Below, in pieces: positions 37,403-46,695 of a stretch of 64,000 bases of DNA. The notes beneath the pieces are model-generated. The model was not told where the DNA came from. It did no database searches and worked only from the letters and a program-made list of their open reading frames with translations. A program made the position numbers and the translations under genes. This DNA comes from Stenotrophomonas sp. BIGb0135. Lineage in GTDB: Bacteria; Pseudomonadota; Gammaproteobacteria; Xanthomonadales; Xanthomonadaceae. Each line of letters begins with the position of its first letter. Position 1 is the first letter of the stretch. Location of the stretch: assembly GCF_024810105.1 (NCBI RefSeq), contig NZ_JANUDX010000003.1, forward strand, positions 248,001 to 312,000. Direction: 5' to 3'.

Positions 37403-39112
37403 ATGCCCGACGCATCGTTGCTGCGCCACCGCTGGCGGATCCTGCTCTGCGCGGGCATCGTGCTGGCCCTGCTGGCCGGGATCGGCATGCGCCAGCCCTC
37501 CCCGCCGGACGAGCCACGCTTCGTGCTGGCCGCCCGCGCGATGGTGGACAGCGGCCACTGGCTGCTGCCGCACCGGGGCAGCGAGCTCTATGCGGAGAAG
37601 CCGCCGGTCTTCATGTGGATGCAGGCGGCCAGCCACGCCGTGTTCGGCGGCTGGAACCTGGCCTTCCTGGTGCCTTCGCTGCTGGCGGCCCTGCTGACCC
37701 TCTGGCTGACCTGGGACCTGGCGCGACGGCTGTGGAACCGACGGGTGGCCGGGTGGGCAGTGCTCGCCTTGTTCAGCTGCCTGCAGTTCGGCCTGATGGC
37801 CAAGCGCGCGCAGATCGACATGGTGCTGGTGGGCATGACCACGCTGGCCATGTGGGGCCTGATGCGGCACCTGCTCGAGGCCCCCAACCGGCGTGCGTTG
37901 TGGATCGCCGGCGCCGCCGCCGGGCTGGGCACGGTCACCAAGGGGGTGGGCTTCCTGCCGCTGCTGGTGCTGCTGCCGTGGGCGCTGTGGCGCTGGCGCA
38001 TGCGCGGCGTGGACGACGGCCGGCGCGGGCGCGGGCCGGCGCTGTGGTGGCTGCTGCCGGCGTTCCTGCTGGGCACGGCGGTATGGCTGGCACCGCTCGG
38101 GATCGCCCTGCTGCTGGACCCCGATCCGACCCTGCAGGCATATGCACGCGAACTGCTGTTCAAGCAGACCGGTACCCGCTACGCCAATGCCTGGCACCAC
38201 GTGCAACCGGCCTGGTACTACCTGCAGGTGATGGCCACGCTGTGGCTGCCCGGCAGCCTGTTGCTGCCGGCCCTTCTGCCGGCCTGGTGGCGGCGCCTGA
38301 AGCGGCTGGACGGGCGCTACTGGCTGCTGCTGGGCTGGGCGGTGCTGGTCCTGCTGTTCTTCAGCGCCAGCCCGGGCAAGCGCGAGGTCTACATCTTCCC
38401 GATGCTGCCCCTGCTGTGCGCGGCCGCCGCGCCCCTGCTGCCGGGCCTGCTGCGTCGCGCGGGCGCGCGCTGGCTGCTGCTTGCCTACGTGGTCGTGCTT
38501 GCGGTGGCCGCGCTGGTGATCGGCGGGCAACTGCTCGCGGGCAGCGCATGGGCACACGCACAACTGGCCCGGCGTGAGATGCCCGACAGCCTGCTACCGC
38601 TGTTGGGCGGCTGGCTGCTTGGCTTCGGCGTGCTGCTGGGCGGGTTGGCCCTGTGGCTGCGCCAGCGCCGCGCGGGGCTGCTGGTGGTGCTGACCGCGTT
38701 GCTGCTCTGGAACCTGTATGGCTGGGGACTGATGCCGGCGCTGGACCCGTACAGCTCCGCCTCCGCGTTGATGCAGCGCGTGGGGCAACGGATCGGGCCG
38801 GACGCGGAACTGGGGCTGGTGGCCTGGCGCGAACAGAACCTGCTGCAGGCCGACCGCAAGGTTGCCGAATTCGGCTTCAAGCGCCCGTGGGACCAGCAAT
38901 GGCAGGATGCCGGGCCGTGGCTTGCGCAGGCCCCGGCACGGCGCTGGCTGCTGGTGCTGGACGAGGCGGTGAGCCCGTGCGTGGACCGCGCGCGGACCAT
39001 TGCCATCGGCAGCAGCAACCGCAATCGCTGGGTGCTGGTGCCGGGCGCCGCCTATCGCAGTGACTGCCAGTCGCATCTGCCGTCGGACGCGGCCGACGAC
39101 GGGCAGGACTGA
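37403..39112 (+). CDS. ArnT-like glycosyltransferase (GT-C family)
   Basis: A 569-residue GT-C membrane glycosyltransferase of the ArnT/PMT type. The first periplasmic loop has PSPPDEPRFVLAARAMV, where the acidic DE pair is the usual catalytic site. About eleven further hydrophobic helices follow, then a soluble C-terminal domain. ArnT adds aminoarabinose to lipid A and gives polymyxin resistance; related enzymes add other sugars. No arnB/C/A/D genes lie nearby, so the donor may differ. The start MPDASLLRHR at 37403 is chosen for a proper first helix. Confidence 0.85.
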   Translation: MPDASLLRHRWRILLCAGIVLALLAGIGMRQPSPPDEPRFVLAARAMVDSGHWLLPHRGSELYAEKPPVFMWMQAASHAVFGGWNLAFLVPSLLAALLTLWLTWDLARRLWNRRVAGWAVLALFSCLQFGLMAKRAQIDMVLVGMTTLAMWGLMRHLLEAPNRRALWIAGAAAGLGTVTKGVGFLPLLVLLPWALWRWRMRGVDDGRRGRGPALWWLLPAFLLGTAVWLAPLGIALLLDPDPTLQAYARELLFKQTGTRYANAWHHVQPAWYYLQVMATLWLPGSLLLPALLPAWWRRLKRLDGRYWLLLGWAVLVLLFFSASPGKREVYIFPMLPLLCAAAAPLLPGLLRRAGARWLLLAYVVVLAVAALVIGGQLLAGSAWAHAQLARREMPDSLLPLLGGWLLGFGVLLGGLALWLRQRRAGLLVVLTALLLWNLYGWGLMPALDPYSSASALMQRVGQRIGPDAELGLVAWREQNLLQADRKVAEFGFKRPWDQQWQDAGPWLAQAPARRWLLVLDEAVSPCVDRARTIAIGSSNRNRWVLVPGAAYRSDCQSHLPSDAADDGQD

Positions 39113-39223
39113 ACGAATGTCGTCCCTGGCCGCGGTTTAACCGATGGCCAACACCGCTCCGACCAGTCTCCGACAACGCGCTGACGACCATGGCCGCGGA
39201 TCATCCCGCCGACCTCCCCGCCC

Positions 39224-39997
39224 ATGTCCTCAGTGCCCGCTGTCTCCCTCCCCCTGGCCAAGGCGCCGGCCCTGCGCGACCCGCGCTTCCTGCGCGCGCA
39301 CCTGCTGCAGCCGTTGCTGGCCACCCTGGTACTCAGCACGCTGTTGATGAGCCTCGGGGGCGACCAGTGGGTGGCCGACCAGTGGTATCGCCTGGAGGGC
39401 CAGCACTGGGCGTTGCAGAACGCCTGGGTGACCGCGCATCTGGTGCACCGGGTGGGCAAGTGGACCAGCACGGCGGCGGCGCTGGTCGCCATCGTGCTGT
39501 GCACCCAGGCGTGGCGCGGCCAGCGCCTGGCGGCCTGGCGCTGGCCGCTGCTGTACCTGGTGCTCGCCGTCGCCTTGGGCACCGGCGTGGTGTCGTGGCT
39601 CAAGTCGGTCACCAACATGGACTGCCCGTGGGACCTGGCCCGCTATGGCGGCACGCGCGAGTACATCGGCCTGTTCGCTTCACGACCGCACGCCATGGCC
39701 CGTGGCCTGTGTTTTCCCGCCGGCCACTCCAGCGCGGGGTTCGCCTGGATCAGCCTGTACTTCTTCGCCCTGATGGTGCGCCCGGCGTGGCGTTGGCGCG
39801 GGCTGGCGGTGGGGTTGGTCGCCGGCGGCGTGTTCGGCCTGTCGCAGCAACTGCGCGGCGCGCACTTCCTGTCGCATGACCTGTGGACGCTGGCCACCTG
39901 CTGGCTGGTGTCGCTATCGCTGTACCTGGCCGTGCAACCGCTGCTGCAACGCTCCCGGAGTCCCCATCGGACGATGCCAGCGGGAGAGCAGGCATGA
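39224..39997 (+). CDS. PAP2 superfamily membrane phosphatase
   Basis: A 257-residue membrane phosphatase with five or six helices. The PAP2 motifs are K127-x6-CP (SVTNMDCPWDL), FPAGH (164-168) and R211-x6-H218-xxx-D. The first motif has Cys where the classical KX6RP has Arg, a variant seen in the CPWDL subgroup. Lipid A or undecaprenyl diphosphate phosphatase activity is plausible because of its place between ArnT-like and EptA genes. Its stop overlaps eptA (ATGA), so the two are coupled. Confidence 0.87.
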   Translation: MSSVPAVSLPLAKAPALRDPRFLRAHLLQPLLATLVLSTLLMSLGGDQWVADQWYRLEGQHWALQNAWVTAHLVHRVGKWTSTAAALVAIVLCTQAWRGQRLAAWRWPLLYLVLAVALGTGVVSWLKSVTNMDCPWDLARYGGTREYIGLFASRPHAMARGLCFPAGHSSAGFAWISLYFFALMVRPAWRWRGLAVGLVAGGVFGLSQQLRGAHFLSHDLWTLATCWLVSLSLYLAVQPLLQRSRSPHRTMPAGEQA

Positions 39998-41646
39998 ATG
40001 CATCGGTATCGCGCGCCGCGCGCCTGGGTGAACGGGCAAGGTGGCGCAGCTGGCGTCCGCAATGGTCGACCGAAACCCTGATCGTGGTCACCAGCGTGTT
40101 CTTCGCGCTGGCGTGCAATGGGCTGTTCTGGCACAGCGCGATGGCCACCCATCCCGGCAGCCTGCGCTTTGCGACCTCGCTGCTGCTGTTCCTGGTGGGG
40201 GCGCACTGCCTGCTGATGGGGCTGCTGGTCTGGCGCTGGAATGCGAAGGGGGTGGTGGGCGTGCTGCTGCTGTGCACGGCGATGGCGGCGCACTACATGG
40301 GCAGCTACCACATCTACCTGGATGCGGACATGCTGCGCAACGTGCTGGCGACCGACCACAAGGAAAGCCGGGAGCTGATGACCCCGGCGCTGATCGCCCC
40401 GCTGCTGTTGCTGGCGCTGCTGCCGATGCTGGTGCTGTGGCGGGTGCAACTGGTGAAGCGCAGCTGGGGCAAGGCGCTGTTGTGGCGTGCCGGGTTCCTG
40501 CTGGCGTCGCTGCTGGTGGCCCTGGGCGGGGCGATGCTGTCCTTCCAGGAGATGTCGGCGTTGATGCGCAACCAGCGCGAAGTGCGCTACCTGGCCACGC
40601 CCGGCAATGTCCTGCTGGGCCTGCCCAAGGCATTGCGGGGTGACAACCCGATCCAGCGCGCGCCGAAGCTGCCGATCGGCACCGATGCCCAGGCCACGCC
40701 GCGCGCGGCGGGCAGCCGGCCGCGGCTGCTGGTGATCGTGATGGGCGAGACCGCCCGTGCGCAGAACTGGGGGCTCAACGGCTACGCCAAACAGACCACG
40801 CCGGAACTGGCACAGGCCAGCGTGATCAATTTCCCGGACATGCACGCCTGTGGCACCAGCACCGAGGTATCGCTGCCGTGCCTGTTCTCGCCGTACGGCC
40901 GCCACGACTACGACGAAAAGAAGATCCGCGCGCACCAGTCGCTGCTGCACGTGCTGGAACACGCCGGCATCACGACCTTGTGGCGTGACAACCAGTCCGG
41001 CTGCAAGGGTGTCTGCGACGGCCTGGCGATGCAGCCGCTGGATGATGCGAAGAACCCGCCGTTGTGCGCCAACGGCCGCTGCATGGACGAGATCCTGATC
41101 GACGCGCTGGCCGCGCAGGTGCGCGCCAGACCCGGCGACCGGGTGGTGGTGCTGCATCAGCTGGGCAACCACGGGCCGAGTTATTTCGAACGGTATCCGG
41201 CGCGCTTCCGCCGCTTCACCCCCACCTGCGACACCCCGGACCTGGGCAAGTGCAGCCGCGAGGAGATCACCAACAGTTACGACAATGCGCTGTTGTACAC
41301 CGACCACCTGCTGGCGCGCACGATCGGCACCCTGAAGGGCATGGACGACTACGACACGGCGATGATCTACCTGTCCGACCATGGCGAATCGCTGGGCGAG
41401 AAGGGGCTGTACCTGCACGGCGTTCCCTATGCGATCGCCCCGCAGGAGCAGACCCGGGTGCCGATGACCATGTGGTTCTCGCCCTCGTTCGCGGCCAGCC
41501 GCGGGCTCAACCTGGCCTGCGTGCGCGAGCGCGCAGGCAAGTACACCGACCACGACAACCTGTTTCCGTCGGTCCTGGGATTGATGCAGGTCAAGACGTC
41601 GGTGTATGCGCGTGACCGCGATCTGTTTGCTGGGTGCGAGGTTTGA
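39994..41646 (+). CDS. eptA: Phosphoethanolamine--lipid A transferase (EptA/MCR superfamily)
   Basis: A 550-residue inner-membrane enzyme transferring phosphoethanolamine from phosphatidylethanolamine to lipid A. Five N-terminal helices (about 28-190) precede a periplasmic sulfatase-fold domain. Zinc and catalytic segments are GETARAQNWGLNGY (251-264), CGTSTEVSLPC (286-296), which carries the catalytic Thr, and YLSDHGESLGE. Paired cysteines (CKGVC, CANGRC, CDTPDLGKC) match the disulfides of the family. Such enzymes confer polymyxin tolerance. This one appears chromosomal and intrinsic, with no mobile DNA beside it. Confidence 0.94.
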   Translation: MNASVSRAARLGERARWRSWRPQWSTETLIVVTSVFFALACNGLFWHSAMATHPGSLRFATSLLLFLVGAHCLLMGLLVWRWNAKGVVGVLLLCTAMAAHYMGSYHIYLDADMLRNVLATDHKESRELMTPALIAPLLLLALLPMLVLWRVQLVKRSWGKALLWRAGFLLASLLVALGGAMLSFQEMSALMRNQREVRYLATPGNVLLGLPKALRGDNPIQRAPKLPIGTDAQATPRAAGSRPRLLVIVMGETARAQNWGLNGYAKQTTPELAQASVINFPDMHACGTSTEVSLPCLFSPYGRHDYDEKKIRAHQSLLHVLEHAGITTLWRDNQSGCKGVCDGLAMQPLDDAKNPPLCANGRCMDEILIDALAAQVRARPGDRVVVLHQLGNHGPSYFERYPARFRRFTPTCDTPDLGKCSREEITNSYDNALLYTDHLLARTIGTLKGMDDYDTAMIYLSDHGESLGEKGLYLHGVPYAIAPQEQTRVPMTMWFSPSFAASRGLNLACVRERAGKYTDHDNLFPSVLGLMQVKTSVYARDRDLFAGCEV

Positions 41647-41715
41647 CCCGTTCAACGCGTGGTTGAGTGTCCGGCGCCTGAAGTGGAGAGCTGTCAGCTT
41701 TTCGCTCTTCCGTTT

Positions 41716-41998
41716 GGGGCGAGGCAGGCCATACCGTCGCGGGACGCGCCGTAAACCCATCCCTGGGGGCTCGACGTGCGCCCTCCATGGCGCCCGACGG
41801 TCCCGCCACGGTATGGCCCGCCTCGCCCCCACAGATTGTGTTGTCGATAGGCGGGCGAACGCGGGAGCATTCGTTGGGACAGCCAACGTTCGTTCGGAAC
41901 GCCGTTGTTTCTCCATACGCACCGACCCACTGTCGACGGGGCGGTGTGGGTGGGTTGGCGGCACCGTTATGCGCCATGGAGGGCGCATATCGAGACCC
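41716..41998. repeat. Composite inverted repeat element after eptA
   Basis: A 30-base arm (41716-41745) pairs with 41800-41829 at 28 of 30 positions. Between the arms lies a palindromic gcgccctccatggcgc core (41779-41794) preceded by ccctgggggctcgacg. This inner block recurs inverted at about 41970-42003 (gcgccatggagggcgc with cgagaccccaaggg). Short frames across it look like translations of the repeat. The remaining 200 bases to the peptidase gene contain only a small cccagccg hairpin near 42050. Confidence 0.75.
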
Positions 41999-42260
41999 CA
42001 AGGGTGAGGGTGCTCCGCTTGCGATGCCCTGCTTCGCGCGTGCCCGAACGCCCAGCCGCCAGCGGCTGGGCCGGACGGCGGAGCGGGGTTCACGGCGGGT
42101 CCCGACAACCCGCCCGCGCCGACCCGAACCAAGATGCAGTGACACCTCGCCGCCGACGTTGACGCTATCCGGTCTGCCGGGACCGTGCTGCCCTGCCCCT
42201 TGCGGTGCGCCCGGCGCTTCACTAGCCTTCGCCGGTCTGTCACCACCCAAGGATGTCCCC

Positions 42261-44255
42261 GTGAACCACCGCCCGCTCCTGCTGGCCCTGGCTGTCGGTG
42301 CTGCCGCACTGACGCTGGCGGCCTGCCAGAAGGAACCCACCCCGGCCGATGCGCCAGCCGCGACCAGCGCCAAACCGGGCGAAACCGCGGACCAGTTCAT
42401 CGCCCGCGTCAACGCCGAGTACAAGGCCATGTACCCGGAAATGACCTCGGCGCAGTGGCTGTCCTCGACCTACATCAACGAGGATTCCGAGCGCGTGGCG
42501 GCCAAGGCCAACGAGCGCTGGCTGACCGTCCTCAATGGCTGGATCACGCAGGCCGGCACCTATGACGGCCAGCCGATGAGCGAGGACACCAAGCGCCAGA
42601 TCCACCTGCTCAAGCTGATGACCTCCATGCCGGCGCCGCGCGACCCGGCCAAGCTCTCCGAGCTGACCCGCATCGCCAGCCGCATGGAAGGCGCGTACGG
42701 ATCGGGCAAGTACTGCACCGACGCCGCCAACCCGCAGAGCTGCCGCCAGCTCGGCGACCTCGAGCAGGTCCTGGCCAGCAGCCGCGACTACGACAAGCAA
42801 CTGGATGCCTGGCAGGGCTGGCACGCCACCACCAAGCCGATGCGCGCCGATTACCAGCGCTTCGTCGGCCTGGTCAACGAAGGTGCCAAGGAAATGGGCT
42901 TCGCCGATGCCGGCCAGATGTGGCGCAGCGGCTATGACATGCCGCCGGAACAGATCGGCCCGGAAACCGACCGCCTGTGGGAACAGGTCAAGCCGATGTA
43001 CGAACAGCTGCACTGCTACGCGCGCAACAAGCTCGACACGACCTACGGCAAGGACAAGGCCGAGACCGAGGGCGGCCTGATCGCCGCCCACCTGCTGGGC
43101 AACATGTGGCAGCAGGACTGGTCCAACCTGTGGGACCAGCTGGAACCCTACCCCGGCGCCGGCAGCCTGGACATCACCGCCGCGCTGGAAAAGCAGTACC
43201 AGGCCAACCTGAGCGGCGCGCTGGCCAAGGCCGGCAGCGGTGCGAACGTGGAAGCGCTGTACACAGCGCAGCGCGAGGCCGAGCTGCGCACCGCCAAGCA
43301 GATGACCGAGCGCGCACAGGACTTCTATGTGTCGCTGGGCATGCCCGCGCTGCCCAAGTCGTACTGGGACAAGACCCAGTTCATCAAGCCGCTGGACCGC
43401 GACGTGGTCTGCCATGCCAGCGCGTGGGACATGAACATGGACGGCGACGTGCGCACCAAGATGTGCATCAAGCCGACCGAAGAGAACTTCACCACGATCT
43501 ACCACGAGCTGGGCCACATCTATTACGACCTGGCCTACAACCCGCTGCCGCCGCTGTTCCAGGGCGGCGCCAACGATGGCTTCCACGAAGCGATCGGCGA
43601 CACCATCGTGCTGGCGATGACCCCGCAGTACCTCAACTCGATCGGGCTGGTGGACAAGCCGCAGGAAAGCCGCGAGGCGACCATCAACGCGCAGATGCGC
43701 ATGGCCCTGAGCGGCGTGTCGTTCCTGCCGTTCGGGCTGATGATCGACCGCTGGCGCTGGGGCGTGTTCGATGGCTCGATCACACCGGACCACTACAACC
43801 AGGCGTGGTGGGAGCTGAAGGCCAAGTACCAGGGCGTGGCCCCGGCCAGCGCACGCGGCGAAGAGTTCTTCGACCCGGGCGCCAAGTACCACGTGCCGGG
43901 CAACACTCCGTACACCCGCTACTTCCTGGCGCGGATCCTGCAGTTCCAATTCTACAAGGGCCTGTGCGATGCGTCCGGCTACAAGGGGCCGTTGCACCAG
44001 TGCAGCTTCTACGGCAACAAGGAAGCCGGGCAGAAGTTCTGGGCGATGCTGAGCAAGGGCGCCAGCCAGCCGTGGCAGGCCACGCTGCGTGAGATCACCG
44101 GCGGCGACAAGCTCGATGCCGGCCCGATGATCGAGTACTTCACCCCGGTCAACGAGTGGCTCAAGCAGCAGAACCAGGGCCAGATGTGCGGCTGGAAGGC
44201 CCCGGGCGCAACCGCGGCGGCCAAGCCGGCAGCGGCAGCACCAGCGGCACGCTGA
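42261..44255 (+). CDS. M2 family dipeptidyl carboxypeptidase (bacterial ACE-like), lipoprotein
   Basis: A 664-residue zinc peptidase homologous to angiotensin-converting enzyme. The signal sequence ends in LAAC (lipobox, Cys at residue 20), so it is probably anchored in the envelope. The zinc site is HELGH (415-419) with the third ligand E443 in FHEAIGDT. The C-terminal half carries ACE-like segments such as PLPPLFQGGANDGFHE and SGVSFLPFGL. The start is GTG 42261 with AAGGA seven bases upstream. A xanthomonad ACE homologue has been characterised, which supports the call. The physiological substrate is unknown. Confidence 0.93.
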   Translation: MNHRPLLLALAVGAAALTLAACQKEPTPADAPAATSAKPGETADQFIARVNAEYKAMYPEMTSAQWLSSTYINEDSERVAAKANERWLTVLNGWITQAGTYDGQPMSEDTKRQIHLLKLMTSMPAPRDPAKLSELTRIASRMEGAYGSGKYCTDAANPQSCRQLGDLEQVLASSRDYDKQLDAWQGWHATTKPMRADYQRFVGLVNEGAKEMGFADAGQMWRSGYDMPPEQIGPETDRLWEQVKPMYEQLHCYARNKLDTTYGKDKAETEGGLIAAHLLGNMWQQDWSNLWDQLEPYPGAGSLDITAALEKQYQANLSGALAKAGSGANVEALYTAQREAELRTAKQMTERAQDFYVSLGMPALPKSYWDKTQFIKPLDRDVVCHASAWDMNMDGDVRTKMCIKPTEENFTTIYHELGHIYYDLAYNPLPPLFQGGANDGFHEAIGDTIVLAMTPQYLNSIGLVDKPQESREATINAQMRMALSGVSFLPFGLMIDRWRWGVFDGSITPDHYNQAWWELKAKYQGVAPASARGEEFFDPGAKYHVPGNTPYTRYFLARILQFQFYKGLCDASGYKGPLHQCSFYGNKEAGQKFWAMLSKGASQPWQATLREITGGDKLDAGPMIEYFTPVNEWLKQQNQGQMCGWKAPGATAAAKPAAAAPAAR

Positions 44256-44278
44256 CCGTTCGCGCACGTCGATGAACC

Positions 44279-44308
44279 AAAAAGCCGGCCCAAGGGCCGG
44301 CTTTTTTT
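44279..44308 (+). terminator. Terminator of the M2 peptidase gene
   Basis: The stem aaagccggccc / gggccggcttt around a short AA-containing loop is followed by a run of seven T, about 25 bases after the stop. Confidence 0.87.
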
Positions 44309-44314
44309 CGATCG

Positions 44315-45165
44315 GTAGTGCCGAGCCATGCTCGGCAACGCGCAACCCGCACCGTACGTCAGGCCTCAGACGTCATCGGCATCGGCGCGAAAGGCAGCCA
44401 CGCATGGCGTGGCTCTACGGACGCGATCGAATCTGTAGTGCCGAGCCATGCTCGGCAACGTGCAATGCACGGCAGGCGTCAGACGTCATCGGCATCGGCA
44501 TCGGCATCGGCACGAAAGGCAGCCACGCATGGCGTGGCTCTACGGGTGCTATCGAATCTGTAGTGCCGAGCCATGCTCGGCAACGTGCAATGCGCAACGC
44601 ACGTCAGGCCTCAGACGTCATCCGCATCGGCACGAAAAGCAGCCACGCATGGCGTGGCTCTACGGGTGCTATCGAATCGGTAGTGCCGAGCCATGCTCGG
44701 CAACGCGCAATGCGCAACGCACGTCAGGCCTCAGACGTCATCGTCATCGGCGCGAAAGGCAGCCACGCATGGCGTGGCTCTACGGATGCTATCGAATCGG
44801 TAGTGCCGAGCCATGCTCGGCAACGCGCAATCCGCACCGTACGTCGGGCCTCGGACGTCATCGGCATCGGCACGAAAGGCAGCCACGCATGGCGTGGCTC
44901 TACGGGTGCTATCCAATCTGTAGTGCCGAGCCATGCTCGGCAACGCGCAACCCGCACCGTACGTCAGGCCTCAGACGGCAGGCGTCAGACGTCATCCGCA
45001 TCGGCACGAAAAGCAGCCACGCATGGCGTGGCTCTACGGGTGCTATCGAATCCGTAGTGCCGAGCCATGCTCGGCAACGCGCAACGCGCAACCCGCAACA
45101 CGCAACCCGTACCGCGCATCAGGCGTCATCGGCACTACAGGCACCCACGCGTCGCGTGGCGCCCG
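44315..45165. repeat. SMAG array: seven GTAG palindromes alternating with inverted partners
   Basis: The palindrome tgccgagccatgctcggca, preceded by gtag, starts at 44315, 44435, 44560, 44680, 44800, 44920 and 45054. Each is followed about 85 bases later by the inverse type agccacgcatggcgtggct plus ctac; the last partner is the variant acccacgcgtcgcgtgg near 45145. The unit is therefore a SMAG dimer of mostly 120 bases (range 120-134). The linker has variable cgtcatcggcatcgg runs, and no protein-coding content is credible here. Confidence 0.93.
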
Positions 45166-45166
45166 C

Positions 45167-45559
45167 TCAGGAATGCGCCGGGCGCTTCAGGCTGGCGGCA
45201 AGCTCCACCTTGAACTGCTCGAAATCCTTGCCGTCGGCCGTTGCTTCGGCATGCGCGGCATCCTTCAAGGCATCGGAATACACCAGTCGCACCGGCGTGC
45301 CTTCGCGTTCGTGCAGTTCGGCGGCCTGCATGATCAGGGCCAGCACCCGCGCTGCACTGGGGGTCTGGCCGGCGATACGGCCATCCATGCCCAGCACCCA
45401 CTCGCCATCCCGGCGGACGATGCCGGCCAGCAGCGTGCGCTGCTGGTCGCGCAGTTCCGCATGCGGTTCGACCGGCGTGGCGTTGGCCTGCTCGCGGTTG
45501 GCGGCCTGGGTTTCGCGGCGCCGGCGGATGTCGCGGCGCAGTTTGGAGGTGGTGGACAT
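45167..45559 (-). CDS. Conserved-looking hypothetical protein, 130 aa
   Basis: I do not recognise a family. The start MSTTSKLRRDIRRRRE at 45559 gives a strongly basic, helical N-terminus (many Arg in the first 20 residues) that could bind nucleic acid. A more acidic C-terminal half has VLGMDGRIAGQTPSAARVLALI and ends FEQFKVELAASLKRPAHS. No signal or membrane segment is present. The 3' end abuts the SMAG array. It may be cotranscribed with the siderophore-interacting protein gene 80 bases upstream. Confidence 0.6.
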   Translation of the reverse strand: MSTTSKLRRDIRRRRETQAANREQANATPVEPHAELRDQQRTLLAGIVRRDGEWVLGMDGRIAGQTPSAARVLALIMQAAELHEREGTPVRLVYSDALKDAAHAEATADGKDFEQFKVELAASLKRPAHS

Positions 45560-45638
45560 GGGGGAAATCCGGACTGCGGCAAAGTGCCAAGGATACCGCA
45601 CGGGCCCTGGCGGGCCCGCCGATGCTGGACCTGTCGGC

Positions 45639-46532
45639 TCAGTCGAGGACCTTGCCGTGGCGCCAATAGCCCATGAACGTGATGGACCGCTTGTCGATGC
45701 CGCAGTCCTTCACCAGGTGGCGGCGGATGGCCATCACCGCGCCGGCCTCCCCTGCCACCCAGGCGTACAGGCCGGTGGCTTCGGCACTGGCCTGCTCCCA
45801 GAGGATGTCCTGGTCGATGTCGATCTCGGCCAGCGTCTGGTCGGCGCTGCGGGTTGCGGCGGGCCCGATCCGCGCGCGCACCGCCTCCTGCAGCCGCTGC
45901 CCGTGTGCGGCGCCCTCGCGTACCAGCCAGAACAACTGCGCCCCCCGCGGGGCCGCCAGCGGCAGCACGTCCGCCTCGTGCTGCACTTCCAGGAACGCCT
46001 GCACCTGCGGCGGATGCGGCCACTGCGCCAGCGCCTCGAGGATCCCGGCCACGGCCGGCAATGCGGTGTCGTCGGCCACCAGCAGGACGCGTCGCACGCC
46101 GGCCGGCGGCTTCCATTCGCAGCCCTGGCTGCTTTCGGCCACCTGCGCGTCCGGCGCCAGCAGGCCGATGCGGTCGCCGATGCGGGCGTGCATGGCCCAG
46201 CGCGATGCGGGGCCGGTCTCGCCGTGCAGGACGAAATCGACGTCCACCTCGCCCAGTTCGGGGCGCAGCGCACGGAGGGTGTAGGTGCGCATCGGCGCGC
46301 GCTCGCCATCGGGGAGCGCGCGGTAGCGGGCGTACCAGTCCGCGCCCTGCGGCACGTCGGGCGCCTCCTGGCCGGGCAACGGGAAAAACACCTTGATGCG
46401 CTGGTCAGGCCCCTCGGTCTTCATGTTGGCCACGTCGGGCGCGGCAAAGACCATGCGGGTCAGCGACGGGGAAAGGACGGTGCGCTGCTTGAGCGCGACG
46501 TCGAACAGGCGGTAGGTCGGCTGTGCAGCCAT
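45639..46532 (-). CDS. Siderophore-interacting protein (ferric-siderophore reductase, ViuB/SIP family)
   Basis: A 297-residue cytoplasmic flavin reductase. The FAD-binding domain has the RTYTLR motif (MRTYTLRALRPE, near residue 88). The NAD(P)-binding domain includes VLLVADDTALPAVAGILEAL and the C-terminal SITFMGYWRHGK, which fits the SIP group. It reduces Fe(III) from imported siderophores. The start MAAQPTYRLFDV at 46532 is nine codons inside the open frame and has an AGGGTGA-like site upstream. No siderophore receptor or Fur box was noticed nearby. Confidence 0.88.
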   Translation of the reverse strand: MAAQPTYRLFDVALKQRTVLSPSLTRMVFAAPDVANMKTEGPDQRIKVFFPLPGQEAPDVPQGADWYARYRALPDGERAPMRTYTLRALRPELGEVDVDFVLHGETGPASRWAMHARIGDRIGLLAPDAQVAESSQGCEWKPPAGVRRVLLVADDTALPAVAGILEALAQWPHPPQVQAFLEVQHEADVLPLAAPRGAQLFWLVREGAAHGQRLQEAVRARIGPAATRSADQTLAEIDIDQDILWEQASAEATGLYAWVAGEAGAVMAIRRHLVKDCGIDKRSITFMGYWRHGKVLD

Positions 46533-46656
46533 GCAATCACCCTGGAGTGCGGCGGACACGGGGTCCGCAGGGGAGCGTATTGGCTGTCGTGGTACACGAA
46601 CTGGCTGGCGAGCGCACAGGATACGCCGGTGCCGCGGCGTGGCAATGCCGGCCTCG

Positions 46657-46683
46657 CCACGCGTGCACGGCGCGCACGCGTGG
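46657..46683. other. Perfect ten-base-pair hairpin between SIP and MFS genes
   Basis: The arms ccacgcgtgc and gcacgcgtgg flank a seven-base loop, immediately after the MFS gene stop. There is no T run on either strand. It may be an mRNA 3'-end stabiliser or a REP-like element. Confidence 0.5.
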
Positions 46684-46695
46684 CGTGCACGCGGC

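Noticed and set aside
41694..41930. A 78-codon minus-strand frame between eptA and the peptidase gene
   Set aside because: It runs through the long inverted repeat and has no ribosome-binding site or conserved motif.
41647..42260. Mobile origin of eptA (as for plasmid-borne mcr genes)
   Set aside because: No transposase, integrase or target-site duplication is visible. The gene lies in an ordered chromosomal lipid A cluster.
44272..45057. Repetitive frames with RMAWLYG-type or SHAWRGST-type repeats in the 44-45 kb region
   Set aside because: They translate the SMAG dimers in several frames, and all the repeats derive from the palindromes.
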